A stretch of DNA of 64,000 bases from Taxawa tesnikishii (nom. ined.) (taxonomy: Eukaryota; Ascomycota; Dothideomycetes; Dothideales), in NCBI GenBank assembly GCA_030247885.1, contig JAPDRO010000022.1, positions 558,001 through 622,000 of the forward strand, given 5' to 3'. The notes under the pieces are model-generated. The model worked only from the letters and a program-made list of their open reading frames with translations. It was not told the DNA's origin and searched no databases. Shown here in pieces: positions 11,230 through 22,577 of this stretch; position 1 is the first letter of the stretch, and every line of letters starts with the position of its first letter. Position numbers and translations under genes: made by a program.

Positions 11230-12825
11230 ATGGCCCGCGTCTACGCGGATGTGAACCAGCAGATGCCCCGGGCATACTGGGACTACGACAGCGTGAACAT
11301 TTCCTGGGGCGTGCTGGAGAACTACGAGGTCGTAAGAAAGATCGGTGAGCCTCGCACCCCTCCTCACTCAGTGCGCATCCTGAGCCGTTGCGCGTGACCG
11401 CCTGACTTGAAGCAATGGCTGATGTGTCTGCCCGTTTACAGGCCGGGGAAAGTACTCCGAAGTGTTCGAGGGCATCAATGTTGTCAACTACCAGAAGTGT
11501 GTCATCAAGGTCCTCAAACCGGTCAAGAAGAAGAAGATCAAGCGTGAGATCAAGATTCTGCAGAACCTGAGCGGAGGGCCCAATATTGTTGCGCTGCTGG
11601 ATGTCGTTCGGGATGGCCAGGTACCACTCTCTATCTCACGGGACGACCCCTTTCGTTTGCATGGGCGAAACGCTGACTCCATCCAGAGCAAGACTCCCTC
11701 GCTCATCTTCGAGTACGTCAACAACACGGACTTTAGGAGCTTGTATCCCAAGTTCGTCGATTACGACGTGCGCTACTACATTTACGAGCTGCTCAAGGTA
11801 CGTCCACACGCACGAAGAGCGCGAATTTCCACGAGAGATTGATTCCGTGCAGGCGCTCGATTTCTGCCACAGCAAAGGCATCATGCACCGGGATGTCAAG
11901 CCCCACAACGTCATGATTGATCATGAGAAGCGCAAGCTGCGGCTCATCGATTGGGGTCTTGCCGAGTTCTACCACAAAGGCACTGAATATAACGTCCGAG
12001 TCGCCTCACGCTACTTCAAGGGCCCTGAGCTGCTTGTTGATTTCCAGGAATACGATTACTCCCTGGACATGTGGTCACTGGGTGCGATGTTTGCCTCCAT
12101 GATCTTCCGCAAGGAGCCTTTTTTCCACGGCAACAGCAATTCGGACCAGCTGGTCAAGATTGCAAAGGTGCTGGGCACCGAGGATCTGTTCGACTATCTG
12201 GACAGGTACGACATCGAACTCGACGCACAGTACGACGACATTCTGGGTCGATTCCCGAAGAAGAATTGGCATAGCTTCGTCAATGCCGACAACCAACGCT
12301 TCATCAGCGACGAAGCGATCGATTTTCTGGACAAGCTCTTGAGATACGACCACCAGGTTTGTCAACATTCCACTGTTTCTGCGGTCGAGTCCATCACTGA
12401 CGGTGTCCGATAGGAGCGATTGACAGCAAAGGAAGCAATGGCGCACCCATACTTTGCACCTGTTCGTCAAGCAGCCCTGCAAAACTCCACATCCTCGCAT
12501 TCCTAAACCTCTGCTTACCCACCACTTACATCCACTACCACACTGGCGCGTTGACATCCTTGGGAACCACGCTCTCTATCTAACGCATTGCATCTGCATA
12601 CAGGTCAGGGACAACGAAGCGAAGCAGCTCCCCATTCGCCACAACAACAACAACAACAACAACAACGCCTCGGACGCGGCAGACGGTGTCGCGTCCCCGG
12701 AGTCGGTCAACACGGAACAGGACGTCGGACGTCGCAGATCGATTAAGAGGGACTCGACCGAGATGGAAATGGGTGGCGCCTCCTTGTTGCCGGACACGCC
12801 GAACAAGAAGAGAGCCAGGTCTTGA
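11230..12825 (+). CDS. cka1: Casein kinase 2 catalytic alpha subunit
   Basis: Constitutive Ser/Thr kinase of the CMGC group. Exons 11230-11344, 11442-11620, 11687-11797, 11853-12356, 12414-12461 and 12604-12825. Seen: the MARVYADVN start, glycine loop [15 protein letters not shown]-binding Lys in CVIKVL, the CK2 basic stretch [14 protein letters not shown], catalytic loop [12 protein letters not shown], the CK2-specific DWG in place of DFG, and the [19 protein letters not shown] activation segment. The last intron needs a weak donor (GTTCGT at 12462), but the join APVRDNEA is convincing. The C-terminal tail has a run of eight Asn from a CAA repeat and the end NKKRARS. No frame break was seen. 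The frame is also open upstream of 11230 to 10873; the chosen ATG is the conserved one. Confidence 0.95.
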
Positions 12826-13395
12826 TCGCTTTCGGTAGGCTCGGGAACGTTTTTGCCTTTCTTTTCCCCCTTCCACACGAGGTTGGCTTGGAGGGGTGGC
12901 AGCGATGGCGCAGGGGTGGGCGGTCGCTCGGCTGGGTGGCTCTCTTTCTTAAGTTCAAGCGTGCCTGCATGATACGGACGCTTTCTCTTCTCCCCTCAAT
13001 TTCGTTTTAGGGAAGGGAGGGGATAGATATCTGGCTTGAGGGGACAACGGAGTTGTAGATTTCCCATGAGACATCCCTTTCTCGTACTCAAAACTGCCAG
13101 TTCAGGTCAAACAAGGGGCCGTATCATCCGCTGTTGTGGCACAGAGGTGTCGGGAGCGGAGAGACCAAAACGTTTCTTCGATGTAACACTCAACGATTAC
13201 CTTGATGACTTCTGAGCTTACCTTGACGAAGTGCTAGTAGTCAGCGAGACAGAAGAGGGGAGCGCAAGGAACATGTAGGCATGGTGCTTGGCAAGCGGGT
13301 CTTTACGGCTTGCTGGTGTCTAGTTGCTCTTGCGCTCACGATACCTGTTGGGGCGGTGGCATTTGGGAACCATGAAGAGCAAAAGAAAAAATCGT
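12826..13395. other. Intergenic region, CK2-alpha 3' side to tRNA-Thr
   Basis: CK2-alpha 3' UTR and then about 500 bp without a convincing gene. No repeat was seen. Confidence 0.35.
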
Positions 13396-13486
13396 TGCCC
13401 ACTCGCGGATTCGAACCGCGGATCTTCTCATAACATAGGTTTTACAACTTACGAGTGAGACGCTTTACCCCTGAGCCAAGCGGGCA
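13396..13486 (-). tRNA. tRNA-Thr (anticodon CGU) with intron
   Basis: On the minus strand the sequence folds as a cloverleaf: acceptor TGCCCGC with GTGGGCA (one G-U pair), D arm GGCTCAGGGGTAAAGC, anticodon stem TCTCA with TGAGA, and T arm CGCGG-TTCGAAT-CCGCG. Canonical numbering puts CGT at 34-36 (13453-13451). About 18 bases follow position 37 (roughly 13449-13432), the standard place of nuclear tRNA introns. Confidence 0.93.
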
Positions 13487-13877
13487 TACAATCGACTAGT
13501 GATGAAAGGACATTAAATTTAGTTTGAATATATTCCTTAATCATTTTCCATCGGATCGCTTCAGCGTGGAGCTGGAAAGCAACCCGCATGACTCAGGTTG
13601 ATCTTCGACTCATCAGTGCGGGAACAGTAACAAAAGTTCGGGGAAGCTCTCTAGCAAAGTTCCCACATCGCATCGCATTCGACTGCTGATTGTACCTTTC
13701 TTAAACCCTTTTCTCCGATAGCGGCCCAGCATCATTTTTCGAGCTAGCCGTAAGACTTTCGCTAGCCCCCACCTCAATTGCGCATTACAGGCCTCCAAGA
13801 TACTGTCACGAGCGCTGCTCAGGCGCGCCGTGATACATAGACCACCTTATCATTACCAATTTAGATCATTTTCCAAG
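13487..13877. other. Upstream region of valyl-tRNA synthetase
   Basis: The first 230 bp hold no gene. From 13722 the sequence is open in the valyl-tRNA synthetase frame up to its ATG and is described as a separate entry. Confidence 0.4.
13722..13877 (+). promoter_or_regulatory. AUG-less in-frame leader, possible mitochondrial presequence
   Basis: Directly after an in-frame TAG (13719-13721), 52 codons are open and in frame with the valyl-tRNA synthetase ATG at 13878. They contain no ATG. The translation has many Arg and Lys, many Ser and hydrophobic residues and not one Asp or Glu; it includes SKILSRALLRRAVIHRP and ends RSFSK just before the Met. That is the composition of a mitochondrial presequence. 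Candidate near-cognate starts are CTG at 13803 (A at -3) and ATT at 13734 (A at -3). Fungal valyl-tRNA synthetases commonly serve both cytosol and mitochondria from one gene, as yeast VAS1 does. An upstream spliced exon is the alternative, since TTACAG at 13785-13790 could be an acceptor. Confidence 0.55.
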
Positions 13878-16800
13878 ATGGCGCTCAACGCTGCGTCGCA
13901 CAACATTCGTACGTGTACTGGCGTGACGAGTATCTTTCTGAGCTAACACCTAGATAGCGGGGAGAAGACCGCTCCTGTGACAGGACCCCGCCGCCGGTTT
14001 CCTCTGAAGCCGTCTCTGAGCTTGTGGGCTCTTCTGAGAAGGACCCCAAGGGAGAGAATGCGCCTGGCAAGGACGGCGGTGATGTCGACGCCCCAAAGAA
14101 AGAGAAGACTGAGAAAGAGCGTACGGATGAGCCCAACGATCCCCTGTCTCAGTCACTTGATATTCTTTTGTCGCGTATATAGCGCGCTAGCTACACACGC
14201 AAATGAACGAGTCACGAAACGTTTTCTGACGCTTGCGTGTCCCACTAGTTGCCAAAGAGCGCGCCAAAGCCGAGAAAGCTGCCAAGTTCGCTGCTAAGCA
14301 AGCCGCAAACCAGCAAAAGCAAACCGCTCCTACCGGGAAAACCAAGGAGAAGAAGCCAAAGGAGAAGCAAGAGGCGCTGCCAAAGTACCAAGAGAAGACG
14401 CCCAAGGGAGAGAAGAAGAGTATGGTACATTTTGCAAAGATGAGGAGTGCTGGAGCTGATGAGCATTGCAGTCCTCCAGTCTCTGGATGACGATTATCAC
14501 AAGGCCTACATTCCCTCCGTTGTCGAGTCAGCATGGTACGATTGGTGGGAGAAGGAAGGGTTCCATCAGCCACAGTTCGATGAGAACGGCAACGTCAAGA
14601 GCAAGGGTTACTTTGTCATTCCAGAACCACCACCAAACGTTACTGGTGCCCTTCACTGCGGTCACGCTCTCGCTACTTCACTGCAGGACACTTTGATCCG
14701 ATGGAACAGAATGAGGGGTATGACCACACTTTTTCTACCGGGATGCGACCACGCTGGTATATCTACTCAAAGCGTTGTCGAGAACATGCTGTGGAGGAGA
14801 CAGAAGAAGACTAGGCACGACCTCGGTAGACCAAAGTTCACGGAGACCGTCTGGGAGTGGAAGGAAGAATACCACAAGAAGATCAATACTGTATTGAAGA
14901 GGATGGGTGGTTCCTTCGACTGGACCAGAGAGGCCTTCACCATGGATGCGAACCTTTCCACTGCCGTTACCGAAACGTTCGTAAGACTGCACGAGGAGGG
15001 CTACATCTACCGCTCGAACCGCCTGGTCAACTGGTGTACCAAGCTCAACACTGCGCTTTCCAATCTGGAGGTCGACAACAAGGATCTTGAGGGCCGGACC
15101 ATGCTGGATGTTCCAGGCTACGACAGAAAGATCGAGTTTGGCGTGATCACGCACTTCAAATATCCAATCGAGGGATCGGAGGAGACTATCGAGGTTGCCA
15201 CCACCCGTCCGGAGACTATGCTTGGAGATACCGGTATCGCTGTGCACCCCAACGACGAGAGGTACAAGCATCTCGTCGGAAAGCACGCCAAGCACCCCTT
15301 CGTGGACCGTCTCATCCCCATCTTCGCAGACGATTATGTTGACCCCGAATTCGGTACTGGTGCGGTGAAGATCACCCCTGCCCACGACCCCAACGATTAC
15401 AACCTTGGCACCAAGCACAAGCTGCCATTCATCAACATCCTGAACGACGATGGTACAATGAACCACAACGCTGGTCCTTTTGCCAGTCAGAAGCGCTTCG
15501 AGACCAGGTACACTGTCGTTGAGGAGCTCACCAAATTGGGTCTGTACGTCAAAAAGGAGAACAACCCGATGAAAGTGCCACTCTGCTCCAAGTCAAAGGA
15601 CGTCATTGAGCCCATCATGAAGCCACAGTGGTGGATGCGCATGCGCGAGCTGGCAGACGCTAGCATCGACGCCGTCAGGAACGGCGAGATCAAGATCAGA
15701 CCCGATGGTGCTGAGCGCAACTACTACCGCTGGCTGGAAAACATCAACGACTGGTGCTTGTCCCGTCAACTTTGGTGGGGCCACCAGATTCCAGCCTACT
15801 TTGTCAAGATCGAGGGCGAGAAGGGTGACGATACTGACGGCAACCTCTGGGTCACCGGCAGAACCGAGGAGGAGGCAAGGAAGAAGGCGGAGGAGAAGTT
15901 CCCAGGCAAGAAGTTTGAGCTTGTCCGGGATGCCGACTGTCTCGACACTTGGTTCTCCTCCGGTTTGTGGCCGTTCTCCACCCTCGGATGGCCGAACAAG
16001 ACGGCCGACTTTGAGAAGCTCTACCCCACGTCCGTGCTGGAGACCGGGTGGGACATTCTGTTCTTCTGGGTCGCCAGGATGATCATGCTTGGTATCAAGC
16101 TGACCGGCAAAGTGCCATTCAAGGAAGTGTATTGTCATTCCTTGATCAGAGATTCCGAGGGTCGCAAGATGTCCAAGTCTCTTGGTAATGTCATCGACCC
16201 CGTCGACATCATGGACGGTATCACACTCCAGGAACTTCACGACAAGCTGCTCCAAGGCAACCTCGATCCCAAGGAGGTCAAGACGGCCACAAAGTACCAG
16301 AAGGACTCCTTCCCTCAAGGTATCCCCGAGTGCGGTGCTGACGCCCTCCGCTTCTCCCTGGTCCAGTACACCACCGGTGGTGGCGACATCGCTTTCGACG
16401 TCAAAGTCATGCAAGGTTACCGCCGCTTCTGCAACAAGATCTACCAAGCCACCAAGTACGTTCTTGGCAACCTGCCGGAAGGCTACACCCCTCCAGCCAA
16501 AGGTGGCAAGACGGGAAAGGAGTCGCTTGCCGAACGTTGGATCCTTCACAAGTTCACCATGGCGGCCAAGGAGATCAACGAGGCGCTCACCGCGCGCGAG
16601 TTCTCCAAGTCCACCTCTACGGCTTACCAGTACTGGTACGACAACCTCTGTGACGTGTACATTGAGAACAGCAAGGTCATCATCAGGGAGGGCACCGAAG
16701 AGGAGAGGAAGAGCGCCGTCGACACGCTGTACACCGCGCTCGAGGGTGCATTGTGCATGATCCACCCCTTCATGCCATTTCTCAGTGAAGAGCTGTGGCA

Positions 16801-17453
16801 GAGACTGCCACGCAGACAGGGCGACAGCACCAAGAGTATCGTCATCGCCGCTTACCCCGAGTACGATGCCAGCTTGGAAGACCCCGAGAGCGAGGCCGCG
16901 TACGAGCTTCTCCTGGGCTGCTCAAAGGGTATCAGGAGTCTGATGTCCGAGTACTCGATCAAGGAAGAGGGCAAAGGTGATAGCATCTCCCATTCCTCCC
17001 CTTCACACGAACGTTTATACTGACGAACCCCTCCCCTCTCTAGCTTTCGTCCAATGCTCCGACCCGACATCCTACTCCACCGCTTCCTCGGAACAAAACG
17101 CCATCCGCTCCCTCTCCGGCCGCGGCCTGACGTCCCTCAGCGTCCAGGGCCCCGACGACGCCCCACCAACCGGCTGCGCCGTCTTCGCCGTCTCCGCATC
17201 AGCGGCCGTCTTCCTCGAGGTCAAGGGCCGCGTCGACGTCGCCACCGAAATCGCAAAGGCGCAGGCCAAGATGGCAAAGGCGTCCGAGGGCGCGGCCAAG
17301 CAGCGCAAAATCCTCAGCGCCGAGGGCTTCGCCGACAGGGTCAACTTTTCCGTGCTCCAGACCGAGAAGAAGAAGCTGGAGGATCTCGAGGCCGAGTACA
17401 AGAACTACGAGAGCAGCATCGAGCAGTTTGAGAGGTTGAGATTGGAGGGGTGA
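13878..17453 (+). CDS. vas1: Valyl-tRNA synthetase
   Basis: Class I aminoacyl-tRNA synthetase that charges tRNA-Val. Exons 13878-13908, 13958-14120, 14249-14419, 14472-16976 and 17044-17453. Seen: a Lys/Glu/Ala-rich N-terminal extension, start of the catalytic domain ([20 protein letters not shown]), the HIGH-type motif as [15 protein letters not shown], the editing domain ([20 protein letters not shown]), [15 protein letters not shown], the KMSKS motif in [14 protein letters not shown], the anticodon-binding domain and a C-terminal coiled coil ([17 protein letters not shown]). Exon 2 has a frame break at the C run 13986-13989; with one more C it reads [19 protein letters not shown]. The 2.5-kb main exon is unbroken. 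The upstream leader suggests a second, mitochondrial start. Confidence 0.96.
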
Positions 17454-17986
17454 AGCAGATGGGGGTTTAGCTACAATGGTGTCCAGAAGGGGAAAAAAAG
17501 AAAGAAAAGCCGTGCCTGGAAATTGTTGCAGAGTGGTCCATGCACGAATATGTCGCTGCGTGCTCGAGGCGAGTCATAGAGAAACAAGGAAATGGATTTT
17601 GCTCAATGGGAGATGTCGTACGACTACTTTGCTTGTACATGCTGCCTGTGCGACATCGGATGAAGAGGTGTTAAGGCATAGATGGGGTCATGTGATCGTA
17701 CCGTTCCATTAGCATCGACGACCGATCTAGTCCTCGTGGTTAAGGAAGATATGTCCGTGGCCATAGGATACAGATCCCGACGAAAGAAAAAAAAAGAAAA
17801 GAAAAGAAAAAGGGGTATATACGACATCTCCTGCTCCAGAAATTGTTTTTTTCTCAAATGTGAACGAATCAAGGCCGCCAGGTACCCAAAGCAATGAAAC
17901 CCTCCTCCCCAGAAAAATCCCAACGCCATGCTCTTTTATCGACATCAAAGCAGTGTTTCCTCCAACATGGGCCTCCGCACTCACCC
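17454..17986. other. Intergenic region between convergent genes
   Basis: 3' ends of valyl-tRNA synthetase and of the minus-strand cysteine-rich protein gene. Only short shadow frames and an A-rich tract (about 17784-17810) are present. Confidence 0.4.
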
Positions 17987-19078
17987 CTACACGGGCTTCT
18001 CCCCTCGCATCGGGCCCTCCAGTTCTCCAACGCGCCGCTCTGCCGGCAGCTCGACGAACTCCTGGTCCTGCGGGAGCTCGTGGTAGACGGGCCGGGCCGC
18101 GTGGTCGTAACCGGGCGCGTACTGCTTCGCGCGCTCCGGCGCGGTGGTCGGGCGGTACTCCTTGGCCGGGCCGTGCTGCTGGTCCCGGTCCTGGTCCTGG
18201 TCCTGGTCCTCGTTGTTCGGACCGGGCGCGCCGTAGCCTCCCGCGGCCCGGGTGCGGCGTCTTCGGCGCAGGAAGAGGAGGGCGCCGATTCCGAGCAGGA
18301 TGAGTGCGCCGACGCCTACGCCGACGCCGATGCCGGCTTGTGCGCCTGTGCTGAGGCCGGGGGATGGGGGAGGCGGTGCTTGAGGCGGAGGTTGAGGCGG
18401 TTGCGGTCGCGTTGGTTGGGGTTGTGCTCGTGCTCGTGCTCGTGCTCGACGCTGACGAGGTCGAAGTCGAGGTCGAAGACGTCAACGAGAACGTAGTGGC
18501 CAGGGATCCGACCACCGTGTGTAAATCGGTCGTCGGCACGGCAACGTTGAGCTGTGTGACGGTACTGAGGGAGCTGGGCGCTGGGTCTTGAAAGGTCAGG
18601 TCCGAGGCTTTGGTGCAGTCTGTTCCGTTGTTCCATTCGTTGTTGTCGCAGCAGGCCCAGAGATTGGTGTTGAAATTGTAGACGATGTCGGTACCCCATT
18701 GACCGGCTGGAAAGATGTGTCAATTCGAACAGAAGCGGTAACGAGACGAGATGAGATGTTGGACTCACTGCACTGTTTTGGGCAAGACTCATCGGCGTAT
18801 GTTGGGTCGGTGCATCTGAAGCATCCCCTTGTTAGTGACATGCGCTGCCAGTGAATTGGTTTCGGTAAATCGTACCCTGCCAGATAGTAGCCGCTGCCTG
18901 ATGCCTTGTCGTGCGTGTAATGGCATACACCTCCTTCCATGCAGTAATCACCGTGGTAGCAGCATGAGGCGTGAGTTGTGCTATTTGCGCTTGTGCAAGG
19001 AAAGAATTGGTTCGTGGAGGAGATGTATTCACTCCCAATCGTGTAGCAAGTGACCGAGTCGTCCGAGGAGTCAGACAT
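17987..19078 (-). CDS. Cysteine-rich single-pass membrane protein
   Basis: Not a family with a firm name. The ectodomain has spaced cysteines (SVTCYTIG, QFFPC, ASCCYHGDYCMEGGVC, GCFRCTDPTYADESCPKQC, LWACCDNNEW, GTDC), then a long Ser/Thr-rich stretch, a membrane helix (VGVGVGALILLGIGALLFL) followed by RRRRR, and a cytosolic tail with an Asp/Gln repeat. This plan is common in fungal surface or wall-sensor-like proteins; a sensor role is inference. Exon 1 is 19078-18769 and exon 2 is 18706-17987, joining as KQCTGQWGTD. A possible extra 48-bp in-frame intron inside exon 1 would remove YDLPKPIHWQRMSLTR. A frame break lies in the G run 18366-18370 on the plus strand. No signal peptide is visible after the chosen ATG, so a 5' exon may be missing. 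Confidence 0.7.
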
Positions 19079-20356
19079 TGTGCAGGTGACACGGTCAAAA
19101 CGAGCGACGGAGAAGCAGATGATTGGATAAAGGGTTCAAAAGCGCAAGCAGCCGCTTACAGCGCGTGAGAAGAGAACGACGTGTTGAGATACGAAAGAGA
19201 GGAGAAGAGGGAGAGGCTGCCTGCCTTGAGATGTACGAGACGGCGTTGAAACCCGGCCCCACGATTTGGGGGCCAACTTTCAGGCGCGTCTGCGGCCTGG
19301 CCACGCGCTGGGCCCGCATATAGCAACCTGAGCTTTCCAGACGGTCTAAATCTAGCCGCATAGATTGGTTGCAGCATGGAGAGTGGATTGGCTACCAATC
19401 TCTACCCCGGCGCCGTCCGCGTGGCTTGCGTGATACTTACCCCCTTGCGGGAAAGGCTGTGCCGGTTCCTGAATCATGGGCTTCTGTATAGAGTATGTTG
19501 AACCGCCGAGGATTGGCGAGCCTCTCACCGACGGTCGCGAGATGTCTTGACACTCCTGCTCGTGCATCATCGACCAGTCAAGTTCGTTCCCCGGTAAAAT
19601 CGTGGATGGTCAAAGAAAACGGCGAAAACGCCGTCTGCACTATCTCCATGAACGTTGCTGCGAACGAACGTGGCACAAGGCGTCCAGGGCACGCCAAGCA
19701 CGCCAGCACGCCAGCACGCCACCGGAATCATTAATGACCTACTCAGCCACTTCCGATAGGTGCTACCGCCCGGTACGGGTCCTACCAACACGAAGACGCA
19801 GATCTCTATGTCAACTTGGAGCTTGCACTTGATGAAAACCAGGAAATCTAGAAAGATATGGATACCTCTACAGAGTATACAACGAAAAACAACCCCAGGG
19901 TACTAGCTACGATATTGTACATTCGTAGCATAACACCCTCATCCCTGTCGCAATGCAGCAGGACTCGCCCTTTGTGTGCATGCAGGCAACCCGTAGGAAA
20001 CCAAAGCTGCCAAAGCACTCCATGACTCCGTGCTCTTGAAAAAACAAAACCCCCTTTCAGAAATCCATGAATCGATAGTGGGTATCCTCGCGCCCGCCCG
20101 CTACAGTTAGCCAAACGAGACCAGAGTGCCGTGTTGGCTCGACATCTTTGGCTGTACGGATTTTAGGAATGTCTTCGCCCTGATCCCGTGAGGCTGAGTC
20201 CCCCCCCCGTCAGCGACTAATCCCAAGGTCGGCCTCCAACACCCGCAAACACCCCGGAGCAACGATCACATCTGGTATTCGAAGCATAAGCCTCGCAGTC
20301 GCTTGTGGTTCGCTGCTGGCATTTGCTTCCACACTCAGCCTTTTTATGAAGGTGTC
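19079..20356. other. Intergenic region, about 1.3 kb
   Basis: Upstream of the cysteine-rich gene and downstream of the GT90 gene. Contains a run of nine C (20201-20209). No coding region, RNA gene or repeat was recognised. Confidence 0.35.
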
Positions 20357-21619
20357 TCAGGGGTTGACGTCCTTATCCCAGAAACTATGGAACAACGTTA
20401 GAGCAAGAGCAGACCACATCAACATCGACGGATAGTACTTACATGTATTCCTCGTATGTCATGCCTCTCCAGGTCTTCTCAACGCTGCCATCAGCAGCAA
20501 CCTTGTAGTCGTACGGATCCGGCTCGAAGGAGGCTTCGGACCAGACCTTGAACAGCTGCCTCCAGTAGCACGTCTGCGCCGCGGGCGTGAAATAGCGGTC
20601 ACGGAACTTGTCTGCCGCTTTGTCTGCTATCTCCAGCGCTTTCTCCGGGTTCTTTTGGAGAAAGTCCATCTGTTCCTCGAGGTCTGACCAGTCCGGCTTA
20701 ACCTGAATATAATTCTGGTTCGGGCCTGATGGTTCCAGAAGGTGGTAAAGGTGGGTGTAGAATGTGAGCGGGTGGATGAAGGTCACCAGGTGACAGCTGA
20801 GCAGGTACTTGAGGCGACCGGACCAGGTGGTGCCCTCTGTATGCACGGCGTACTTGTAGCGACAGTGGTCGGCCATGGAAATCCTGTAGTCGGTCTGGAC
20901 GTCCTCGTCCACTCTGTGCACGTCTGACCACGGCTTGCCTTCCGTCTGCTTCAACAAAGCCTCGCGAATCTTGGCGTTGAACGCTGTAGTACCGCGCCAT
21001 ACAAGTTTGTCCTTCTTCGCGTCGAAGTCGCTTCCAATCTCTATTGCTTGGCGCTGGAAATCCGAGAAGGACCCGGTCACGCCAACATAATTCCAGAAGT
21101 TGAAGTCCGGAATGATCCACGCTTGCTCCATCACCGGATCCGAGATGTTGCGCGAGAATGCCCAGACGGCTACATCTGGGTGCTCTGCTTTCAATCCAAT
21201 ATTGTCGTTGATCTTGATGGTGAATTCAATGTTCGGGATGGGCTCCGGGGAGCTGATGATCGCCCTGTGGATGTTGTGAAGGGTGGCATGGGAACGCTGT
21301 TTCCAGTGACCGAAGTGGTTCAGGCCGCGAGAGGAGACGATGTACAGCTACGGACCGTCAGTCGCGTGAGGTTGATGCTCAGGGCATAGAGAAGGACGTA
21401 CCTGTTGGTTGTAGATCATGGCGCGCAACCCTCCATCCCAGCTCCATTTGAGATCGATGTTCTCTGCTCCAATCTTCGAACCGGGCCGACGCTCCTTCCA
21501 GAAAGCCGCCGCCCGGTCAATTTCCTTGTAGAGGTCCGGGAATGCGGCTGCGCAGTGCGCATCGCTCAACGAATGACTGTCTCGGTCCCGAGTCGCGTTC
21601 CACATCCAGGAAGCATCGG

Positions 21620-21652
<33 letters not shown>

Positions 21653-21791
21653 TTGTGGTGGAGAAGATGTCCCGACTGGGCAGGCTTACGTCCCGTAAAC
21701 TGCTCCAGTAGGTTGAGAGAAGCTCGTAGCCGACGATGAGAAGAACAAGACTTAGCAGGCCAATCCGTGGGGACTTGGGGAAGGAAATCAT
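20357..21791 (-). CDS. GT90-family glycosyltransferase (CAP10-like)
   Basis: Type II membrane protein of the secretory pathway. It has a short cytosolic N-terminus, one membrane anchor (IGLLSLVLLIVGYELLSTYW), a Ser-rich linker (run of ten Ser from a CTG/AGC repeat, 21619-21652) and a catalytic domain of the CAP10/GT90 type (AWIIPDFNFWNYVGVTGSF, KLVWRGTTAFN, YKYAVHTEGTTWSGRLKYLLSC). Family members add xylose or related sugars; the acceptor here is unknown. Exons are 21791-21403 (ending at the codon before donor GTACGT), 21347-20443 and a 28-bp last exon, 20384-20357. The last exon is inferred from donor GTAAGT, branch CTAAC and acceptor TAG, giving the end EEYIFWDKDVNP. Without it the frame stops right after EEYM. 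No frame break was seen. Confidence 0.88.
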
Positions 21792-22176
21792 GTTGGGCTT
21801 TTGGCGCACATAGAAGCGAAGTGTTCTGTGTTTATGGAGATGGAGCGGGAGAAAGTATATGGGTCTTGTTGTGGACGATACACGTACGCTCCCTAACGCA
21901 GGGCTGTTGTCGCAGCTAGAGCAAAAGCATAAGATCATAACTCCCCACTCCTAAAAGCTGCGGGTCTTGCATCTGCCCTTCGCGTTCTTGGCATAGCGCT
22001 ATGCAAGCGGTTGAGCCCTGCAGTGGCATGGGACACCTTCTTCGGCCAATCAATATGCGCCATCTTCCGCAGTCATTCCCGCCTCGACGTGGCGGTTCGT
22101 CAGCCCGCAAGGGTTATCTTCATCTTAGCAGCTTAGTCAGATAAGATAGCGGACACGGTTTCACGGTCTTCCTCCG

Positions 22177-22218
<42 letters not shown>

Positions 22219-22577
22219 GTGTGTGTGTGTGTGTGTGCGTGTGTGTGTGTGAACAAAAAACGGATTTCCCGCTGATTGGCACATGCAGGCTCAGGGGACG
22301 GCGTAGATTGGCGCGCCTGTCGATGCCCCTTTCCATCTCGTCTCCTACAATCAACCGGACAACAGAACACTGTGTAGTCGGGCGGGCCCCTGGACTGTCT
22401 TGCCCTTGCTCTGGAGAACTGTCAGCGTCCGACCTCAACAGAACGACGGCTGTACCACGATACCCAGGAGCTAGAGCTAGCCCGGCTACCCCTGCCTGCG
22501 CAGTAGAGGGGGCTGAATTCTCAAGCTTACTTTCGAAGTCTCGCTGTTTGTCTGCCCACCCGTGTCGTCTTGACAAG
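21792..22577. other. Divergent promoter between two glycosyltransferase genes
   Basis: About 790 bp separate the head-to-head GT90 and GT31-like genes. Contains a long GT microsatellite (separate entry). The frame of the plus-strand gene is open through the microsatellite but lacks a plausible start there. Confidence 0.5.
22179..22250. repeat. Dinucleotide microsatellite (GT)n
   Basis: About 36 GT units with only two GC interruptions, lying in the shared promoter of the GT90 and GT31-like genes. Confidence 0.95.

Noticed and set aside
13141-13260. Small RNA with TGATGA and CTGA boxes
   Set aside because: The boxes are only a few bases apart and no stem or guide sequence is evident.
15593-16765. 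Long open frame of 390 codons antisense to valyl-tRNA synthetase
   Set aside because: It mirrors the codon pattern of the sense gene and has no motifs of its own.
17727-18539. Arg-rich 270-codon minus-strand protein
   Set aside because: Its first part is the true Ser/Thr-rich stretch, but the rest is a wrong-frame reading after the run at 18366-18370.
22179-22577. N-terminal extension of the GT31-like protein through the GT microsatellite
   Set aside because: The frame is open there only because the repeat reads as alternating Cys-Val. The membrane anchor and a good ATG lie at 22578.
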